DNA of 36,824 nucleotides from Virgibacillus alimentarius (GCF_000709085.1 NZ_JFBD01000006.1:1-36824), one strand, 5' to 3'. Counted from the first letter of the stretch, positions 8,297-17,018 are shown. The notes: generated from the sequence alone by a model not told the origin. Numbers and translations: made by a program.

Positions 8297-9667
8297 TTAA
8301 GATTGCATACATGACTTATTTTTTTCTTTTTGATGAAGAACAGGGTAATTTCCTGTCATGCATGCATTGCAAATTCCTTGACTTGCAGTGCGTTTTTTAA
8401 TAATTGCTTTTTCTAACCCTTTGGTAGATAAGTAAGCTACACTATCTGCTCCGATCTGTTTGCATATCTCATCAACGGAATAATTCGCAGCAATGAGTTC
8501 TTCTCTTGTTGACATATCAATGCCATAATAGCATGGGCTTTCGATAGGCGGTGAAGCAATACGTACATGAACTTCTTTCGCACCCGCATCTTTGATCATT
8601 TTGACAATCCTTCTTGAAGTTGTCCCTCTGACAATAGAATCATCAATCATGACAACCCGTTTCCCTTCCACAATCCCTCTTACAGGGGAAAGTTTCATCT
8701 TTACACCCTGCTCACGCAATTCCTGGGAAGGTTGAATAAACGTTCTGCCTATATATCTATTTTTAATGACACCCATTTCATAAGGTATCCCGCTTTGTTC
8801 AGCATAGCCGATTGCAGCTGATATACTGGAATCTGGTACACCTGTAACCACATCTGCTTCGGCAGGTGCTTCTTTTGCCAGTTCTATTCCCATTTCTTTC
8901 CTGGAAGTATGAACATTTACATAATTTAGATCACTATCGGGTCTCGATAAATAAACATATTCCATCCCACATATTCTGCGGGTTTCCCCTGAAGAAAAAT
9001 AGGTGGATGTTACCCCAGTATTATTTATTGTTAAGAGTTCACCGGGTGAAACTTCTCGTTCGAAACTGGCACCTATAAGATCAAATGCACAAGTTTCTGA
9101 TGCAATAACATACCCGCTGCCTAATTTGCCGATGGATAACGGACGGATCCCTTTTGGATCAAGTGCTACATACATTCGGTCTTCTTTTAACATTAAAAAG
9201 GCATAAGCACCAGTTACTTTCTGTAAAGCTTCGATAATAGCTTCCTCTGTTGTTTCTTTTTTGCTCCTTTTAATGAGATGAGCAAGTATTTCTGTATCCG
9301 ATGAGGTTTGTAAAATACTCCCATCTTCCTCCAGCTCTCCCTTTAGTTCATACGCATTCATGATGCTTCCAACAAGCGCTAATGCCATGCTTCCTGTTTG
9401 GGAGCGAAATAGAAGTGGTTGCACACTATCTATTTCGTCTTCCGCCTTTTTGCCATAGCGAACATGCCCAATTGCTGCATGTCCGTTTAGTTCAGGAAAC
9501 GATGCATCTTTAAACACATCATTAACTAAATCTAATCCTCTATGAAGTTTCAAAGTACTTCCATCGCTTACTGCAACACCAGCTCCATCCTGCCCACGGT
9601 GCTGTAATGCATGCAGTCCATAATACGTAATTTCCGCCGCCTTATGATGCCCCCAAATTCCAAACAT
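8297..9667 (-). CDS. purF: Amidophosphoribosyltransferase lacking its catalytic Cys and start
   Basis: PurF makes phosphoribosylamine from PRPP using ammonia released from glutamine by an N-terminal Ntn domain. The first ATG (9667) begins at MFGIWGH, after the nucleophile. In the same frame the preceding codons read R-I-N-G-E-C-G, so the catalytic Cys codon (9671-9673) survives. But TAA lies at 9689-9691, and no ATG, GTG or TTG stands between that stop and the Cys. In B. subtilis the start lies inside the end of purL; the matching positions here read GAA (start) and TAA (Lys). The oxyanion motif AHNGN is ALVGS (Val at 9371-9373), and RYST/RYAT is RYGK. Arg24, Arg70 and Asp124 remain. The PRPP loop VVMIDDSIVRGTTS and the four Fe-S cysteines (RRIC, SPCYYG, GICNAC) are intact. 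The product is probably a PRTase without glutaminase activity. Confidence 0.85.
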   Translation of the reverse strand: MFGIWGHHKAAEITYYGLHALQHRGQDGAGVAVSDGSTLKLHRGLDLVNDVFKDASFPELNGHAAIGHVRYGKKAEDEIDSVQPLLFRSQTGSMALALVGSIMNAYELKGELEEDGSILQTSSDTEILAHLIKRSKKETTEEAIIEALQKVTGAYAFLMLKEDRMYVALDPKGIRPLSIGKLGSGYVIASETCAFDLIGASFEREVSPGELLTINNTGVTSTYFSSGETRRICGMEYVYLSRPDSDLNYVNVHTSRKEMGIELAKEAPAEADVVTGVPDSSISAAIGYAEQSGIPYEMGVIKNRYIGRTFIQPSQELREQGVKMKLSPVRGIVEGKRVVMIDDSIVRGTTSRRIVKMIKDAGAKEVHVRIASPPIESPCYYGIDMSTREELIAANYSVDEICKQIGADSVAYLSTKGLEKAIIKKRTASQGICNACMTGNYPVLHQKEKNKSCMQS

Positions 9668-9681
9668 TCCGCACTCTCCAT

Positions 9682-11904
9682 TTATTCGTTAGATTTCAGC
9701 AAATTCGGGATAGACGCTTTCCAAATTTTGCTGAGTTCTTTTACTTCTTCCTGAATAACGTTCGCGTTGTTTGCTTTTATTACATATTGATTATCCTTTG
9801 TTACATAGCCAATCCGTTGTGCATGGTTTATCCTTTCTTCAAACTTTTGGGTATCTTCCTGTTTGACGGTTATGATAAACCGTGACTGTGACTCACTAAA
9901 CATGGCGATAGTTAAATCCATACCTATTTCTACTTCAAATCCTAATTCTTTTTTGTTAAACACACTTTCTGCAAGTGCAATCGCTAGCCCGCCTTCAGCT
10001 ATATCATGTGCAGATTGAATGATTCCTTCTTGAATTGCCCTGAGTAATTGGTTTTGAATTTTCGCCTCTGTTTGCAGATCAATGGTCGGAGCTTTCCCCT
10101 TATAAGAACCATCGATTAAATTTTGGAGTTCACTGCCTCCGAATTCTGCCCTCGTCTCACCAATTAAATAAATGACATCTCCAGCTTCTTGAAAAGAACT
10201 TGGTGTAATATGTTCCAAAGACGCATGCAATCCCACCATTCCAATAATTGGTGTTGGGAAGATTGCTTTTCCTTTGGACTGATTATACATCGAAACATTC
10301 CCGCTGATAACAGGTGTATCCAGTGCTAAGCATGCATCGCTAATACCTTCTATACTTTTTTCCATTTGCCAAAATACTTCTGGATTCGTTGGATTTCCGT
10401 AATTTAATCCATCTGTTAAAGCTAAAGGCTTTGCACCAGAGCAAACAAGATTACGAGCCGCTTCTGCAACAGCAATTTTTCCACCTGTTTCAGGATCCAG
10501 ATAAATATAGCGAGAATTACAGTCTGTAGTGATCGCAATCGATTTGTCCGCTCCATCGATGCGCACAACTGCTGCATCTGAACCTGGAGACTTAATTGTA
10601 TTCCCTTGCGCAGTTGAATCAAATTGGTTATACACCCACTCTTTGCTTGCAATCGTTGGCTGTTTAAGCATTTGTTTTAAAACTTCCGCATGATTTTCTA
10701 CTAGGGGTATGTCCGTTTCCAACTCTTGAAACTGGCTGTAATAATCAGCTACTTTCGAAGGCATGTGGTAAACTGGTGCCTCTTCAGCTAGTGCATCAAC
10801 CGGTACATCAGCTACTACCTGATCATGGTGCTTAATCCGAAATCTTTTCTCTTCAATTACTTCACCAATTGCTGCCGCTTCGATATCATGCTTCGTAAAA
10901 AGGTCTATAACCTCTTGTTCGCGTCCTTTAGCTACCACAAGCAACATACGCTCTTGTGATTCCGATAACATAATTTCGTAAGCATCCATATTCTTTTTTC
11001 GCAATGGAACTAAATCAAGATCCATTTCAATGCCTGTCCCTGCTGCACTTGCCATTTCACTAGCAGAAGAAGTTAGTCCTGCTGCGCCCATGTCTTGCAT
11101 ACCCACTAATGCATCGGATTGAATCACTTCTAAACAAGCATCAATTAGTCTTTTCTCTATATGCGGATCCCCTAGTGCTACTGCTGATTTATTCTCTTCA
11201 GATTCTTCACGTTCACCTGAAGAAAATGTTGCCCCATGAATCCCATCTCTGCCAGTATCTCTTCCGGCATAAATCACCGTATTTCCAACTCCAGATGCAA
11301 CACCTTTTTGAATATCTTGATGGTTAATGAGTCCAATACACATCGCATTCACAAGCGGATTTTCCTCATAACAATCATCGAATTGTACTTCTCCGCCAAC
11401 GGTAGGAACTTCTAATGTATTTCCATAGTGAGCAATTCCACGTGCCACCTCTGTTACTAAATGGCGTGTCCGCTCCGTCGTTAAATTGCCAAATCTTAGT
11501 GAATTCATTAATGCAATAGGCTTTGCTCCCATTGAAAAAACGTCGCGCACAATGCCTCCGACACCGGTCGCAGCACCTTCGAACGGTTCAACAGCAGAAG
11601 GGCTGTTATGACTTTCGAGTTTAAAAACAACAGCTTGATTATCGCCAATATCAACAACCCCTGCACCTTCACCAGGGCCTTGGATAACATGAGTTCCTTT
11701 TGTAGGAAACTTTTTTAATAAAGGTTTTGATGTTTTATAACTGCAATGTTCCGACCACATCGCTGAAAAGATACCTGTTTCCGTATAGTTCGGACGGCGT
11801 TTTAAAATGTTTTTAATCATTTGATATTCTTTTTCACTTAAGCCCATGTTCTTATATAATTGTTCATTTTCAATTTGCTCAGGTTTCATATTGTGCGCTG
11901 TCAT
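9682..11904 (-). CDS. purL: FGAM synthase large (synthetase) subunit, small-PurL type
   Basis: PurL amidates FGAR to FGAM with ATP; in Bacillaceae it normally works with PurS and the glutaminase PurQ. The 740-residue protein is full length. It has MWSEHCSY near residue 50, [55 protein letters not shown] and SGNVSMYNQ. One odd site: the near-invariant ESHNHPSAVEP reads [11 protein letters not shown], with Ser101 (codon AGC, 11602-11604) replacing the second His, which I recall as an active-site residue of this family. The start is [10 protein letters not shown] at 11904, with AAGGAGATG upstream; an in-frame codon at 11958 would read through that site. The gene follows purK after 54 nt instead of following purQ, because purB, purC, purS and purQ are missing. 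Confidence 0.93.
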   Translation of the reverse strand: MTAHNMKPEQIENEQLYKNMGLSEKEYQMIKNILKRRPNYTETGIFSAMWSEHCSYKTSKPLLKKFPTKGTHVIQGPGEGAGVVDIGDNQAVVFKLESHNSPSAVEPFEGAATGVGGIVRDVFSMGAKPIALMNSLRFGNLTTERTRHLVTEVARGIAHYGNTLEVPTVGGEVQFDDCYEENPLVNAMCIGLINHQDIQKGVASGVGNTVIYAGRDTGRDGIHGATFSSGEREESEENKSAVALGDPHIEKRLIDACLEVIQSDALVGMQDMGAAGLTSSASEMASAAGTGIEMDLDLVPLRKKNMDAYEIMLSESQERMLLVVAKGREQEVIDLFTKHDIEAAAIGEVIEEKRFRIKHHDQVVADVPVDALAEEAPVYHMPSKVADYYSQFQELETDIPLVENHAEVLKQMLKQPTIASKEWVYNQFDSTAQGNTIKSPGSDAAVVRIDGADKSIAITTDCNSRYIYLDPETGGKIAVAEAARNLVCSGAKPLALTDGLNYGNPTNPEVFWQMEKSIEGISDACLALDTPVISGNVSMYNQSKGKAIFPTPIIGMVGLHASLEHITPSSFQEAGDVIYLIGETRAEFGGSELQNLIDGSYKGKAPTIDLQTEAKIQNQLLRAIQEGIIQSAHDIAEGGLAIALAESVFNKKELGFEVEIGMDLTIAMFSESQSRFIITVKQEDTQKFEERINHAQRIGYVTKDNQYVIKANNANVIQEEVKELSKIWKASIPNLLKSNE

Positions 11905-11958
11905 TATAAACACATCTCCTTCATTTTTCACCGTTTTCAAATTCTGCTTTTGTATCAA
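11905..11958 (-). other. purK-purL junction where purBCSQ is absent
   Basis: In the usual Bacillus order purB, purC, purS and purQ lie here. Only 54 nt remain between the purK stop and the purL ATG. They hold the purL ribosome binding site and a 13-codon reading frame ([13 protein letters not shown]) of no recognised origin. I see no clear remnant of the four genes and no insertion sequence scar. Confidence 0.75.
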
Positions 11959-13100
11959 TCACTGCACCATTTCTTCAAAATTGCTTATTACTTGCTGTAA
12001 TTTTTTTGTGGTTTCTGCAATAAATGTGACATGCCCCATTTTACGTTTTTCTTTCGCTTCATCTTTACCGTACAAATGAATGAAACCTTCAGGAGATTTT
12101 CGCATTGCTTGTAAAATTGCTTGTAAATCCTCTCCTAAAATATTGATCATGGAAGCGGGTTGTAAGAGTTTTACTGACATTAGTGGTAATCCGCAAATTG
12201 CACGAATATGCTGGGTGAATTGCGAAATATTACACGCTTCTATCGAATAATGGCCTGAGTTATGAGGCGTGGTGCCATCTCATTTAGATACACTGTTTCA
12301 TCCTTTACAAACATCTCAATTGCAAATGTACCAACGATATTCATTTGATTTGCTAAGACACCTGCAGCATGAATTGCTTTTTCTTTCACTATCTCGCTAA
12401 CAGACGCCGGTACTGTAGTTTGATAAAGAATATGTTCCTTATGGTCATTCTCTGCAATAGGGAAAAATGTTATTTCTCCAGATTGTGATCGGGTAAATAT
12501 AACGGATATCTCTTTATCAAACGAAACCCATTCTTCGATAATGCAGTGTTCATTTTGCTCCGCAAAGTGGATGGCTTCTTTTGCATCTTCTTCTGCCCGT
12601 ATCTTTATTTGTCCTTTTCCGTCATAACCGCCGCTGCATGTTTTAATGACCGATGGAAAAGAAATGTGTTTTAATGCATCTTCACAAGCTCTGCCATTTG
12701 TTACGATAGAAAAGTTCGGAATAGGTAAATCTGCTTCTCTCATTATCTTTTTTTCTCTTTCACGATTCTGTGTTACTTCTAGAGCAAAAGCACCTTGAGG
12801 CAGTTTTCCTTGTTGTTCCATGTAAGCTGCTGCCTCAAGATCAACATTTTCAAATTCATACGTCACAACATCACTACATTCTGCTAACTGCTTGATCGCA
12901 TCCATATCGTCATATGCTGCAGTTATTTGCTGATCTGCTAGTTGAGCGGTTGGGCAATTTGGAGTTGGATCAAGTACAACAATTTGATAGCCCATTTGCT
13001 TTGCAGCTACGGCCATCATCCGGCCGAGCTGTCCACCGCCGATAATACCGATTGTACCTGGCGGAAGGATAACTTTTGATCCTTGGTTATTCTTTTGCAA
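11959..13100 (-). pseudogene. purK: N5-CAIR synthetase, broken by one frameshift
   Basis: PurK carboxylates AIR with ATP and bicarbonate to N5-CAIR, the substrate of PurE. The N-terminal part (13100-12240) has IGIIGGGQLGRMM, VTYEFENVD, KTCSGGYDGKGQ and NEMAPR, then runs out of frame to a stop. In the next frame the protein resumes at once as PHNSGHYSIEACNISQF, CGLPL, PASMINILG and HLYGK...KRKMGHVTF down to 11959. Restoring one C in CCACGCCTCATAAC (12266-12267 should be CCC) rejoins the two halves into a normal protein of about 380 residues. It is either a genuine single-base loss or a sequencing error in a short C run. The apparent start is TTG at 13100 behind GGGAGG; it overlaps the end of purE by 14 nt. 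Confidence 0.9.
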
Positions 13101-13578
13101 GGTCCTCCCTCATTTCTTCTACTTTGATTTGCATCTTTTTTCGATATTCCGTTAATCTTTCTGCAGCATCTTTATCAAAGGCGCTAATGATTTGTGCAGC
13201 AAATATTCCTGCATTTGTAGCACCGGCTTTTCCAATTGCCATTGTTGCGGTCGGTACACCACCTGGCATTTGTACGATGGAAAGCAAAGAATCCATTCCG
13301 TTTAATGCTTTACTTTGTATTGGAACACCAATAACAGGAAGTGTTGTCTGTGAAGCAACCATACCTGGCAAATGCGCTGCACCACCGGCACCTGCAATAA
13401 TCACTTTAAATCCACGTTCACGCGCTGACTTTGCATACTTAAACATCTCATCAGGTGTGCGATGTGCTGAGATTACATCTTTTTCAAATGGAATCTCTAA
13501 CTCTTCAAGGACTGCACAAGTATGTTGCATCGTCTCCCAGTCTGAAATACTGCCCATAATCACACCAACCGCTGTCAT
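13087..13578 (-). CDS. purE: N5-CAIR mutase, class I PurE
   Basis: Moves the carboxylate of N5-CAIR to C4, giving CAIR. The 163-residue protein is intact. It shows GSISDWETM (residues 9-17), the catalytic SAHRTP (37-42), [12 protein letters not shown] (62-73) and [25 protein letters not shown]. This is the class I, PurK-dependent type, so with purK frameshifted its substrate supply is doubtful. AGAGGG lies just before the ATG. It is the first gene after the riboswitch leader. Confidence 0.96.
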   Translation of the reverse strand: MTAVGVIMGSISDWETMQHTCAVLEELEIPFEKDVISAHRTPDEMFKYAKSARERGFKVIIAGAGGAAHLPGMVASQTTLPVIGVPIQSKALNGMDSLLSIVQMPGGVPTATMAIGKAGATNAGIFAAQIISAFDKDAAERLTEYRKKMQIKVEEMREDLAKE

Positions 13579-13616
13579 AAAATCCCTCTTTCTTTTTAGT
13601 TGATTAACCTATCTAA

Positions 13617-13668
13617 ATAAAAAATCTATCCATTTTCTCCATTTCAAATGAGAGAAGATGAATAGATA
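13617..13668 (-). terminator. Riboswitch-controlled terminator in the pur leader
   Basis: On the minus strand ATCTATTCAT and the following CTTCTC/CATTT segments pair with AAATGGAGAAAATGGATAGAT to form a long imperfect stem, followed by TTTTTTATTT. It lies between the aptamer and purE, as expected for ligand-induced premature termination. Confidence 0.8.
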
Positions 13669-13713
13669 CGCGCACAACGATTAGATCATTGCATAAGGCA
13701 ATGACTCACCTTC

Positions 13714-13780
13714 CCTCATAGTTCAGCATTTACGGTGCTGAGTAGAAACATTTGGGCCTTATTCCCAAAAATATATGAGG
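13714..13780 (-). promoter_or_regulatory. Purine riboswitch (guanine class), pur cluster leader
   Basis: On the minus strand CTCATATA opens and CTATGAG closes helix P1. Between them are a GGGAATAAGGCCCA hairpin, the junction GTTTCTAC, and a second hairpin with loop CCGTAAA, all conserved purine-aptamer elements. The specificity base in the closing strand is C (AACTATGAG), which indicates guanine or hypoxanthine rather than adenine. With the terminator below it, it should switch the pur cluster off when guanine is plentiful. Confidence 0.93.
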
Positions 13781-13802
13781 AACCGTATTTAATTCTACGT
13801 TA

Positions 13803-13832
13803 AGAATAGCAAAAAACAAAGGGGCTTGTCAA
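13803..13832 (-). promoter_or_regulatory. Sigma-A promoter of the pur cluster
   Basis: On the minus strand a perfect -35 TTGACA (13827-13832) is followed after 18 nt by TATTCT (13803-13808). It stands about 25 nt ahead of the riboswitch aptamer. Confidence 0.75.
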
Positions 13833-13835
13833 TTA

Positions 13836-13879
13836 AATATCGAACATTTATTTAACGTTAATACTAAATGTTCGGTTTT
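13836..13879. promoter_or_regulatory. PurR operator: two inverted PurBoxes
   Basis: The B. subtilis PurR site is a pair of inverted AWWWCCGAACWWT boxes. The plus strand has AATATCGAACATT (13836-13848, one mismatch) and the minus strand has AAAACCGAACATT (13867-13879, exact), 18 nt apart, just upstream of the pur -35. The cluster thus has PurR repression at initiation and the riboswitch at elongation. No purR gene is in the window. Confidence 0.88.
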
Positions 13880-13986
13880 TACTCATGTACACGACACGCT
13901 GCGGCATCTACTTTCATTTTCACGGAATAAAACGCTTTATTTAAGTCAAACTAACAATACGCTGAGAATATAGAAAGGGGAATGAA

Positions 13987-15461
13987 ATGAAAAAAGCAAC
14001 TTCCGTTTTTTGGATCACACTAAGCATTACATTTATCATTTCTTTATGGGGAGCACTTTCGCCCGTAGGCTTTGAAAACATTACAAATACGGTGATGAAT
14101 TATATTTCAGTTCGTTTCGGCTGGTATTATTTATTACTTGTTACATTTTTTGTGGTGTTTTGTATCTTTTTAATTTTTAGCCCATATGGAAAAATAAAAC
14201 TTGGTAAACCTCGTGACAAACCAGAGTTCAGCTATCCGACTTGGATTGCCATGCTCTTTAGCGCTGGTATGGGAATTGGACTAGTGTTTTATGGGGTAGC
14301 TCCCCAGTCTCTCACTATATAAAAACACCTCCCATGGCCGAACCTGGCACAAAAGAGGCGCTAGAGGATGCACTAAGAGTTACTTTCTTCCATTATGGCA
14401 TTCATGCATGGGCAATATATGGTTCGATTGCCCTGGTACTTGCTTATTTTACATTTCGACATGGAAAACCAGGGTTAATCAGTAAAACACTCGAACCTCT
14501 ATTTGGTGACAAAATGAATACATTCTGGGGATTACTCGTTGACATTATTGCCGTAATGGCAACGATTGTTGGTGTAGCTACTACACTCGGATTCGGAGCT
14601 ACACAAATTAATGGCGGTCTCTCTTATTTGCTGGGAATTGGCAATGAATTTTGGGTCCAGCTACTCATCATCCTTGCTGTAACTGTTTTATTCATGATCT
14701 CTGCCTATACAGGTCTTGGTAAAGGAATAAAATATTTAAGCAATACGAATATGTCATTAGCGGGGCTGTTATTTATCGCTACATTAATTTTAGGGCCAAC
14801 CCAGTATATTTTGAACTCCTTTACTAACTCGATGGGGGAATACATTCAAAAACTTCCAGTCGAAAGTTTTCGAATCGCACCAAATGATAGTGAAGGGATC
14901 CAGTGGGTTAGAGACTGGACCATTTTCTTTTGGGCCTGGTGGATTGCATGGGCTCCATTTGTTGGTATATTTATAGCCCGGGTATCAAAGGGGAGAACGA
15001 TTAGAGAATTTTTATCTGGAATCCTTATCGTTCCAACGGTTGTTAGTCTTTTGTGGTTCTCAACGTTTGGAATGTCGGGGGTTAAGGCGCAAAATAGTGG
15101 TGCAGATATTGCAGGCCTACCGGATGAACAGGCACTATTTGGTATGTTTGATCATTTTCCGTTTGGTGTCGTTTTATCGATACTCGGTCTCATGTTAATT
15201 GGAACGTTTTTTATTACGTCGGCAGATTCTGCTACTTTCGTGTTAGGTATGCAAACGACAAACGGTTCCTTATCTCCCTCAACAACAATCAAATTCGTAT
15301 GGGGCTTTGCCCAGTCTACAATAGCTGCCGTTCTACTTTATACAGGTGGTTTGCAAGCTTTACAAAATGCTTTGATATCTGCTGCATTTCCATTTTCAAT
15401 CATCATGTTTCTAATGATAATTTCTTTTTATAAAGCATTGAGTAAAGAGCAAAAAAAGTGA
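13987..15461 (+). pseudogene. BCCT-family (glycine betaine, OpuD-like) transporter, frameshifted
   Basis: Sodium-coupled betaine/choline/carnitine transporter of about 490 residues in total, with about 12 membrane segments, for osmoprotectant uptake. The first frame (13987-14322) covers the N-terminal helices up to GMGIGLVFYGVA, then leaves frame and stops. The rest continues from VSHYI...PPMAEPGTKEALEDALR in the next frame (apparent start 14334) to 15461. It includes the family signature FFWAWWIAWAPFVGIFIARVSKGRTIRE in pieces around 14925-15010. The family normally has GVAEP at the break; here GAACCA is replaced by CCCCA (about 14302-14306), so substitutions accompany a one-base loss, which argues against a simple sequencing slip. 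AAAGGGG lies 6 nt before the ATG. It diverges from the pur cluster and shares a terminator with the convergent yebE-like gene. Confidence 0.85.
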
Positions 15462-15497
15462 AATAGACTGTCGAGAATGACAGCTTATTTCACTTTT
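15455..15497. terminator. Bidirectional terminator, BCCT gene / yebE-like gene
   Basis: AAAGTGAAATA plus GACTGTC pairs with GACAG plus TATTTCACTTT; there are A and T runs on both sides, so it can end transcripts from either strand. Confidence 0.85.
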
Positions 15498-15520
15498 TCT
15501 AAACATTTTCATGTACCAAA

Positions 15521-16096
15521 CTATTTTTTATCACTGGATTTGCTAGTTCCTTTATTATTCAATAATTTTCCCTTTCGCACTTGCTTTACCCAAAATCCCC
15601 CATGAATTTGCTTCGGTTCATAAGAAATAATGAAAGCTTTCGGATCCAAATGTTTTATTGTCTCATAAAGTTTCAATTCATATTTTCTTGGTGTTAAAAT
15701 TTGCATGGATAATCTGTCGCCTTCCATTCCATAAGCATACCAGCTTGTTACTCCGTAGCCTTTATCGCGCAATTTTCGTGTGAATTCAATATCTGGGTAA
15801 GAGGATATAACATTTACCGTTATGTACCCAAGTGCGAGCTTTTCTTCAATTTTTGTCCCTACAATTACACCAATAGCAAAGCCGACTGCATATGCAATGA
15901 TGTTTTGAATTTCATTTAAGTTATCAAGCACCAGACCAAGTCCTAGTACATACATTACAATTTCAAACATACTCACAAATGCAGCCAAGTAGCGCCGGCC
16001 TTTCAATGTTAAAATCATACGCATCGTTGAAAATGTTACATATACGATATTAATTATTAAAATAATGGCGACCATTACATATGCATTGCTAAGCAA
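15521..16096 (-). CDS. yebE: YebE-like membrane protein (UPF0316, DUF2179)
   Basis: A 191-residue integral membrane protein. About three hydrophobic helices occupy residues 5-85 ([45 protein letters not shown]). They are followed by a cytosolic DUF2179 domain with [20 protein letters not shown] and [21 protein letters not shown]. In B. subtilis the matching gene yebE also lies between pbuG and purE, which supports the assignment. Function is unknown. The start is a TTG at 16096 preceded by AAAGGTGG with 7-nt spacing; no better ATG lies upstream in frame. It may be cotranscribed with the MOSC gene upstream, since no terminator is seen in the 132 nt between them. Confidence 0.85.
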   Translation of the reverse strand: MLSNAYVMVAIILIINIVYVTFSTMRMILTLKGRRYLAAFVSMFEIVMYVLGLGLVLDNLNEIQNIIAYAVGFAIGVIVGTKIEEKLALGYITVNVISSYPDIEFTRKLRDKGYGVTSWYAYGMEGDRLSMQILTPRKYELKLYETIKHLDPKAFIISYEPKQIHGGFWVKQVRKGKLLNNKGTSKSSDKK

Positions 16097-16228
16097 AACA
16101 ATACCACCTTTTTTCTTATAACTTCTTTCTCATGTATGTGCAGAGGACAAAATTTTAATTCACACGTTAATGTTTCCACATATGGGTTACATTCATAACC
16201 CTTTTTTACTTGAATCATTCCAAAGCGT

Positions 16229-16942
16229 TTATTCGTTATTTGGTCCATATACCCGTCTACGCACAGAGGACTCCTGACCACGCAACCTTTTCCGCAAGGT
16301 TTTTTTCCAGTTTTCAGCAAGCAGTTCACAGGATGCTAATTCATCGGCTAGGCGAAGATCTTTTTTATATACATGCATCACTTCATTAGCAGCGGCTATC
16401 GACCATTGCGGGTATGGGCGTTCGATTAATTCTAGATCCAATTCCGGCTGGACATACCCCTCTTGTAGTACTCGATAATACCAACCGGTTTTTCCGGTTT
16501 TTTGAATATCGAGTGCAAAATCTTTTTTACGGTATCTGCGTGCTGGTCTCCAACACGGTTGACGCGGCTGTGAAACCTGGATTACAGCATCACCAAACTT
16601 ATACGTATCACCAATGTATACCGTATATTCATCCATTTCAAGTACAGCAAGGTTTTCTCCCATTCCTCCGATATCGATCGATGCTAATGCGAGGTCTTCT
16701 CTCCAGAATGTATAATGTTTAATAGGGTAAGCAAATAAAGCCTTTTCAGGACCTCCATGGCGTTTTTTGTCGCCTACTTCATCATTAGACAATCCTGTTT
16801 TTCCTAGCCAAAGTTGTCTAGTGGTTTCTGTTTTAAATATTCCTGTTTCCCATGGTTTATCCATTGGGTCACTTGCATTTGGATCCCCCAGTTTTTTTGC
16901 TTTACCAGTAAAAATTTTGTGTACAAATGGCTCTTCGTTCAT
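16229..16942 (-). CDS. MOSC domain protein (YiiM/YflK type)
   Basis: A 237-residue cytosolic MOSC-domain protein, the fold used by molybdenum-cofactor sulfurases and by YiiM-type molybdoenzymes that reduce N-hydroxylated compounds. It shows HGGPEKALFAYPIKHY, the motif GMGENLAVLE, and the conserved cysteine in VSQPRQPCWRPARR, which in this family binds sulfur or the cofactor. The C-terminal third with WYYRVLQEGYVQPELDLELIERP is typical of the YiiM/YflK group. The gene is transcribed divergently from msrA. A good promoter and a perfect palindrome lie just upstream. The substrate cannot be assigned. Confidence 0.85.
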   Translation of the reverse strand: MNEEPFVHKIFTGKAKKLGDPNASDPMDKPWETGIFKTETTRQLWLGKTGLSNDEVGDKKRHGGPEKALFAYPIKHYTFWREDLALASIDIGGMGENLAVLEMDEYTVYIGDTYKFGDAVIQVSQPRQPCWRPARRYRKKDFALDIQKTGKTGWYYRVLQEGYVQPELDLELIERPYPQWSIAAANEVMHVYKKDLRLADELASCELLAENWKKTLRKRLRGQESSVRRRVYGPNNE

Positions 16943-16963
16943 GTCATCAACCCCCTGTCTATG

Positions 16964-16991
16964 ATATAGTTAATTGGATAATTAACTATAT
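16964..16991. promoter_or_regulatory. 28-bp perfect palindrome, likely operator
   Basis: Two 12-bp arms, ATATAGTTAATT and its exact reverse complement, flank a 4-nt spacer GGAT. The site lies between the divergent MOSC and msrA genes and covers the expected transcription start of the MOSC promoter. The size and AT-rich symmetry resemble MarR-family operators; the regulator is not in the window. Confidence 0.6.
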
Positions 16992-17018
16992 TTTACTCGA
17001 TTTAGCACATTTTTGTAA
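16990..17018 (-). promoter_or_regulatory. Promoter of the MOSC gene
   Basis: On the minus strand TTACAA (17013-17018) is followed after 17 nt by TAAAAT (16990-16995). The palindrome begins at the end of the -10. Confidence 0.6.

Noticed and set aside
9667-9700. PurF start defect as one sequencing error
   Set aside because: A single base change or indel would not restore both a start codon and an open frame, and the separate HNGN to LVGS change is unrelated to the start.
11959-12180. Separate 73-residue gene after purK
   Set aside because: Its sequence is the C-terminal part of PurK (PASMINILG, HLYGK, KRKMGHV) and joins the upstream part after one base is restored.
14334-15461. Separate 375-residue transporter gene
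   Set aside because: It begins in mid-protein at PPMAEPGTKEALEDALR and is the out-of-frame remainder of the BCCT gene; the ATG has no ribosome binding site.
16075-16329. Cys-rich 84-residue reading frame between the MOSC and yebE-like genes
   Set aside because: More than a third overlaps the end of the MOSC gene in another frame, no internal start has a ribosome binding site, and it matches no family I know, including the NETI protein found in this neighbourhood of B. subtilis.
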